Source: Tritrichomonas foetus
Taxonomy: Eukaryota; Parabasalia; Tritrichomonadida; Tritrichomonadidae
DNA: 64,000 bases
Assembly (NCBI GenBank): GCA_001839685.1
Contig: MLAK01001448.1
Coordinates: 57,180 to 121,179, forward strand
Reading direction: 5' to 3'
The notes below the pieces were generated by a model. The model was not told the DNA's origin. It saw only the letters and a list, made by a program, of their open reading frames with translations, and did not search any database. The translations under genes were made by a program, and so were the position numbers. Shown piece after piece: positions 59,813 to 64,000 of this stretch (positions within the stretch are counted from its first letter, which is position 1; every line of letters begins with the position of its first letter).

Positions 59813-61279
59813 TTATAAGCGAGAATCTAAATCAATCATTTCATAGTCAGATTCTAATTGACTAGTCGATGAGGAGCTATTTCCATCACTTGAATTATTA
59901 TTTTCATCAAGAAAATATTTTTTCAAATATCTTCGAGCAACTGCAATTACAATAATTGCCACCAAAAAATTAAGCGACAAAGAGATTCCAACGACAGCTT
60001 CATTTGAAATGGTCTTTTTATGAGCTGGTTGTAGTTTAGTAGGTGATACAGGATATGAAACTAATGAAACAGTTAGAACAGAACTGGATTCGGCAACCTC
60101 CTTTGAAAATGTTTCAGTAAAGCTATAGAAAATTTCTGATGTTGGCGGTTGATAAGTAGGAACAATAGTCATTGTCACACCTTGATTATTTTCAGCTAAA
60201 TATTCGCTGTCAGTATAACAATTTGCAAAAGTTGGATATCTGCCATTTGATGAATATGTCAGAACAGGTGTGATGCTAGAATTATCCGTGATGACATTAT
60301 AAAAGTAACAATAAATAAAAACAATACTTCCTGAGTATTGCCCACCGAACATAAACACACAATGATTTACAGTTGAATCAGTTAAAAGTGTTGAGTTAGC
60401 TATCATTAAATTTTGAAAGGATAATTGGTCAGATGATTGAAGATCCTTCACTTCAATAAAATTGAAGGCTGTTTGACCGACTGCCAGAACATTCATTACT
60501 TTACTTGCTTGTTTATGTGCTTGTGAAAAAATTATTTGTGAGGAATCGATTTTATTATGATTTGATGCGTTAAAATTTTTGATCTCAAAAGTGTTGGCGT
60601 GGTGATGAATTAAAGCGCCAAATCGTTTTTTGGACTCTAAATTTTCCTGGCAGTCAAGCGCCGAACAATCATGAATTGTTGATGGAATGCACGTCACTCC
60701 ATCGAATCCAACAAAGTCATGAATTAAAACACTTGGATACATTTCTGCCCATTCGTCAATAATTTGAAAATTTTCACCTGTTGAATAACAATTTTGAAAT
60801 GTGCATGAAAAAACGTTGACAGGTGAAATTGACCATGCCGTTCCAACCAGCACAAAAAGTATGGCCGCCTCATATTTCGAAACGCAGTTTACGAAATTGG
60901 AATTGAATATGGTTAAATTTGATTCCCGGCCGTAATAAACGCAGCCGCCTCTGGAGTCGGAAAGGACGTTTTCAAACGTGCAACCAATTATCAAAACGGA
61001 ATCAAAAGTTTCATTCGAAAAATTCAATTGTAACGATAAACTTTCGTTTTCGATTTTACTAACTTCTCTGGAAAAGAAAATTGGCGTGTTCAAAAAGTGC
61101 GATATTTTGGAGTCTTTCAATTTGAATCTCGCGCGCGAATTTGTGGATCGAATCAGATGAGAAAAAAAATACCTGAAAGTAGTTTTATCAACTGCTATTG
61201 ATGTCGTTATATGGGTGGGCGCCAGTAATGGAGACATTCCTAAAGAACAAATCGATAAATATGCAAACGATATATTCAT
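59813..61279 (-). CDS. beta-helix-like type I surface protein
   Basis: 488 residues. N-terminal signal peptide (MNISFAYLSICSLGMSPLLA), an ectodomain with repeated short strands such as FENVLSDSRGGCVYYGRESN, LTIFNSNFVNC, TFQNCYSTGE and GSIVFIYCYFYNV. The 'GG.iy...n..i....F.nc' spacing suits a right-handed beta-helix, as in trichomonad Pmp-like surface proteins. A membrane helix at about 427-447 (AVVGISLSLNFLVAIIVIAV) and a 40-residue acidic, Ser-rich cytosolic tail ending in DYEMIDLDSRL follow. Several Cys and N-X-S/T sites support surface exposure. Adhesion or sensing is a reasonable guess only. Confidence 0.72.
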   Translation of the reverse strand: MNISFAYLSICSLGMSPLLAPTHITTSIAVDKTTFRYFFSHLIRSTNSRARFKLKDSKISHFLNTPIFFSREVSKIENESLSLQLNFSNETFDSVLIIGCTFENVLSDSRGGCVYYGRESNLTIFNSNFVNCVSKYEAAILFVLVGTAWSISPVNVFSCTFQNCYSTGENFQIIDEWAEMYPSVLIHDFVGFDGVTCIPSTIHDCSALDCQENLESKKRFGALIHHHANTFEIKNFNASNHNKIDSSQIIFSQAHKQASKVMNVLAVGQTAFNFIEVKDLQSSDQLSFQNLMIANSTLLTDSTVNHCVFMFGGQYSGSIVFIYCYFYNVITDNSSITPVLTYSSNGRYPTFANCYTDSEYLAENNQGVTMTIVPTYQPPTSEIFYSFTETFSKEVAESSSVLTVSLVSYPVSPTKLQPAHKKTISNEAVVGISLSLNFLVAIIVIAVARRYLKKYFLDENNNSSDGNSSSSTSQLESDYEMIDLDSRL

Positions 61280-62318
61280 TGTAGTAATTTTTCACACCAA
61301 TATTCAGAAAAAGTTGGATTAATTGAATGAGATTAATTAATTTCCCACAAAAATCCAATTCCTGTTGGTCCACATTCAATTTCACTCAAAATATTTCAAT
61401 TAATCGACTTTATTTTGAATCTGAATTTCCCTATTTCCAATCTTTTGAATAATATATAAATTAAGTTATCACCCTATTTGAAAAATTCAGATTAACACTT
61501 CAAATATTTCAAAGATATTTAAAAATTGACACTATGAATTCAAATTTTTTTAACTCTCTTCGTAATTTTCGGAAACCTATCAAAGATCTAGAAATTAAGA
61601 ATCAGCTCCAATAATCGGCTTATGATCATTATTTGCAATGTATTTGGGTCAATCAAACTTTTGTGAATTTGAATATGATTCAATATTTGAATAACCTCTT
61701 TTCAAAAAGTGGAGTCGGACTCAAGAAGATTTCTCTATTCATTTCTGGGGACATTTTCGTGATTTCAATGGTATTCCCTTTACTAATGAAATAAAATTTG
61801 CCTGGTAACGATATCATATCATGATAGACCATTCAATCAATAAATTGATTATCCAAATTATTGAAGATCCATAATATTAATAGGAATTGTGATTTTTTTA
61901 TCATTTGGCATAGTGAATCCAAAATTGGAAATGGGAAATAAGAATTCAAATTTTTGATTTGGAATAACGAAAATGGAGTAACATTGGACACTAACATGTG
62001 ACAAATGTGGGAAAACCATATAATACCCATAAAAAATACTAATAGATCAGATTTTTTTGATTGAATTAAAAATTGACCCAAGTATTCATTGAAAAAGAAA
62101 GATTATTATTAATTAACAAATCAAATGTAATCAAAATATATAAAAACCAAATATGCTGGAAAAACATCATAGAAAGCCATCATTGAATAGTGATTCATTC
62201 CCTCTGTTAGAAATTTTGAGAAGTTTATGATTTTCAAATTTTATGAGGAATAATAACCATTTTTCGTTAAATTTTTTCTAAACTTTAAAATCAAGATTAG
62301 TAAACGTTAGAATTTTCC
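61280..62318. other. spacer with a decayed gene and promoter of the last gene
   Basis: 1039 bases. The plus strand from 61599 to about 62170 is a decayed coding region. AAACG at 62302-62306 lies 13 nt before the last gene's ATG. Confidence 0.5.
61599..62170 (+). pseudogene. decayed protein-coding gene, family unknown
   Basis: In one frame: ESAPIIGL, TGA, SLFAMYLGQSNFCEFEYDSI, TAA, KKWSRTQEDFSIHFWGHFRD, FNGIPFTNEIKFAW, TAA, RYHIMIDHSINKLIIQII and TAA at 61872. A +1 frame then continues with NRNCDFFIIWHSESKIGNGK, stop, EFKFLIWNNENGVTLDTNM, stop, QMWENHIIPIKNTNRSDFFD, then more stops. The Trp, His and Gly content is protein-like and very unlike spacer. At least six stops and one frameshift prove it is not functional. 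I cannot name the family. Confidence 0.5.
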
Positions 62319-64000
62319 ATGTCTTCGAGAAACACAGCCAACGGGCCGGCGATTCTTGTTGCACCTCCTGCGGAAAAGAACACCATCGCCGATACGTTGA
62401 CTCAGCAACTTTTGGTGTTGCGCGAAGAGAATTCTAAGATCGGGCAAATTAATCAAGAATTATCCGACAAGCTGCGCGACGCCACTACATACAACCAGGC
62501 ACTTGGCCTTGACCTTTACCGACTCGATCAGCTTATTTCAGAAGTCGAAGACAAATATCGAACGAATTTAGATAAAACTCGAGAATTACACTCAAAAACA
62601 AAAGAATTGAAACGGAGAACAAACGATTATAAAGCAACGCTTGCGACAAATGCTGAAGCTGCAGAAATGGCCAAAAAATTACAAATTTTGCAACAATTTC
62701 GCGATCAAGCAACGCAAGGGTTGGACAAACTGGAAACGATTTTAGCGGACGACAATTTTAATGAACTCCATTCAGCTCTCAAAAATCTTGAAGAAAAAAT
62801 CCATTTCCTATTTTGGAACAATACAGACATGGATCGATCAATTAGTCGAATCGCTGACAATATGAAAAAATCAGACATCAAAAAATATTTGGATCAGAAT
62901 TGTGGCGAGCCGGCAAAAATCAAAGCGACGAAAGAGGAATGGAATCAATTAAGATTATACAAAAGTCGAAGTCAAATGAATAGCGATGAACTAGATGACC
63001 TTGATGAATCTACAGCAAATGATGATATTTTCCAATCCGCTGAAGATTCAGAGCAGATTTATCAAAAGGAGGAAGAAGATACAATTGACCAAAATCAAGG
63101 ACCAGATTCGGAAAATCCTTCTGATGCAGCTGACGACGAATATGAAGATGAAGAAATATTAAACGTTGAAGAAGATGAGGCTGAAGAAACAGGAACGTTA
63201 CAATTAGATTCAGAATCACCATTTGATACTGGTTTATCAGATGTCAAGCATGCTGAGTCTGATTTGCTTCGTCAAGAAATTGAAGAAGAAGAAAGAAGAA
63301 AGCGTGATAAAGAATTAAAGCGTCAACTTGAATCTGAAGAAGCAAGAAAAGCAGCAGAATCAGCAGCGCTTCGTCAAGAAGCTGATGAAGAAGAAGCAAG
63401 AAGGCGTGAGGAATCAGAAAATAGAAGACTTCAATCAGAAGAAGAACGAAAATTTAATGAATCAGCTACTTTAAGGGAAGAAGAAGCAGAAGAACAAAGA
63501 AGATTGAAAGAAGAGGAAGAAAGAAGAGCTTTGGAATCCGAAGAAGATCGAAAATTTAATGAATCAGCTGCTTTAAGGGAAGAAGAAGCAGAAGAGCAAA
63601 GAAGATTGAAAGAAGAGGAGGAAAGAAGAGCTTTGGAATCCGAAGAAGAACGAAAATTCAATGAATCAGTTGCTTTAAGGGAAGAAGAAGCAGAAGAACA
63701 AAGAAGATTAGAATCAGAAGAAGCTCATAAGCATGAAGAATCAGAAGCTTTGAGACGTGAAGAAGAAGAAAAACGAAGACTAAAAGAAGAAGCTGAAAGA
63801 AAAGCTTTGGAGGAAGAAGAAAGAAGGAAACGTGAAGAATCAGAAATTTTAAGAGCTGAAGCAAGCGAAAAAGAAAGAAGAAAAGCTGAAAGTGAGGCTC
63901 TCCGTGCTTTAGAATCAGAAGAAGCTCGAAAAGCTGAAGAAAGTGAGCTTTTAAGATGTGAAGCAAGTGAAGAAGAAAGAAGAAAAGCAGAAAGTGAAGC
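62319..64000 (+). CDS. coiled-coil protein with Glu/Arg-rich repeats (3' end outside window)
   Basis: The frame opens at ATG 62319 and has no stop to the window edge (560 codons visible). Residues 1-215 include a helical, polar domain (IADTLTQQLLVLREENSKIG, DQLISEVEDKYRTNLDKTRE). About 210-305 are acidic (Asp/Glu/Ser). From about 310 the chain is Glu/Arg/Ala-rich and highly helical, with repeats of 34 residues (RKFNESATLREEEAEEQRRL type). GC-rich codons at the start, AT-rich later. A single-alpha-helix rod or coiled coil is expected. AAACG lies 13 nt before the start. Function unknown. Confidence 0.75.
   Translation, partial: MSSRNTANGPAILVAPPAEKNTIADTLTQQLLVLREENSKIGQINQELSDKLRDATTYNQALGLDLYRLDQLISEVEDKYRTNLDKTRELHSKTKELKRRTNDYKATLATNAEAAEMAKKLQILQQFRDQATQGLDKLETILADDNFNELHSALKNLEEKIHFLFWNNTDMDRSISRIADNMKKSDIKKYLDQNCGEPAKIKATKEEWNQLRLYKSRSQMNSDELDDLDESTANDDIFQSAEDSEQIYQKEEEDTIDQNQGPDSENPSDAADDEYEDEEILNVEEDEAEETGTLQLDSESPFDTGLSDVKHAESDLLRQEIEEEERRKRDKELKRQLESEEARKAAESAALRQEADEEEARRREESENRRLQSEEERKFNESATLREEEAEEQRRLKEEEERRALESEEDRKFNESAALREEEAEEQRRLKEEEERRALESEEERKFNESVALREEEAEEQRRLESEEAHKHEESEALRREEEEKRRLKEEAERKALEEEERRKREESEILRAEASEKERRKAESEALRALESEEARKAEESELLRCEASEEERRKAESE
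63447..63752 (+). repeat. 102-bp coding repeat
   Basis: Three near-identical 102-bp units begin at 63447, 63549 and 63651 inside the last gene, coding for 34-residue units. In-frame expansion. Confidence 0.85.

Noticed and set aside
1..64000. Possibility of an unusual genetic code, CRISPR or bacterial operons
   Set aside because: All three stops end natural proteins, no spaced identical repeats exist, and the genes are single eukaryotic units.

Overview
The window looks like nuclear DNA of a trichomonad (parabasalid) protist. It is AT-rich, with long intronless reading frames in the standard code and all three stop codons in use. Intergenic spaces are short and full of A/T runs and microsatellites. 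There are three Myb factors of the R1R2R3/R2R3 type that trichomonads use widely, flagellate-type cytoskeletal genes, and small surface-protein-like genes. Tritrichomonas or a close relative is my best guess, but that is inference and not proven by any single marker. There are no rRNA genes, CRISPR arrays or intact transposons. A 315-base run of Ns marks an assembly gap inside a tandem repeat. Layout: 1-9.8 kb holds the end of a DENN gene, an ARM-like gene, a three-repeat Myb gene, a broken STT3 (oligosaccharyltransferase) fragment, a probable VPS9 gene with a repeat-rich tail, and an importin-beta-like gene. 9.9-27.2 kb holds a giant coiled-coil protein, a GNAT acetyltransferase, a Rad23-like ubiquitin shuttle, a second Myb, a mini membrane protein, a Sel1-repeat protein, a Rab GTPase, a ubiquitin-like protein, a P-loop protein with a doublecortin/ubiquitin-like N-terminus, and an aldo-keto reductase. 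27.5-42.2 kb holds a CYFIP/PIR121 subunit of the WAVE complex, an LZTFL1 homologue, an SMP-domain lipid-transfer protein, a frameshifted Myb gene and a very acidic LisH-like protein. 42.9-64 kb holds a second DENN gene, a CLASP-like TOG protein, a glycosyltransferase-like type II membrane protein, a FOR20-like LisH protein, an LRR protein, a giant HEAT protein possibly of the Furry/Mor2 type, a two-C2 protein, a tRNA-Gln(UUG), a beta-helix-like surface protein and the start of a coiled-coil gene cut by the window edge. Functional themes: membrane traffic and contact sites (two DENN proteins, VPS9, Rab, SMP, C2), actin and microtubule control (CYFIP, CLASP, possibly Furry), basal body or flagellum (LZTFL1, FOR20-like and LisH proteins), ubiquitin biology (Rad23-like, UBL protein) and transcription (three Mybs). 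Genes are mostly single transcription units in divergent or convergent pairs, with no operons. The most useful non-gene signals are decayed gene remnants in several gene-free spaces and two recurring short upstream motifs. One is a decamer MACTTTTTSA on either strand. The other is an AAACG/TAACG core within about 60 nt of many start codons. These are candidate core promoter or Myb-recognition elements.
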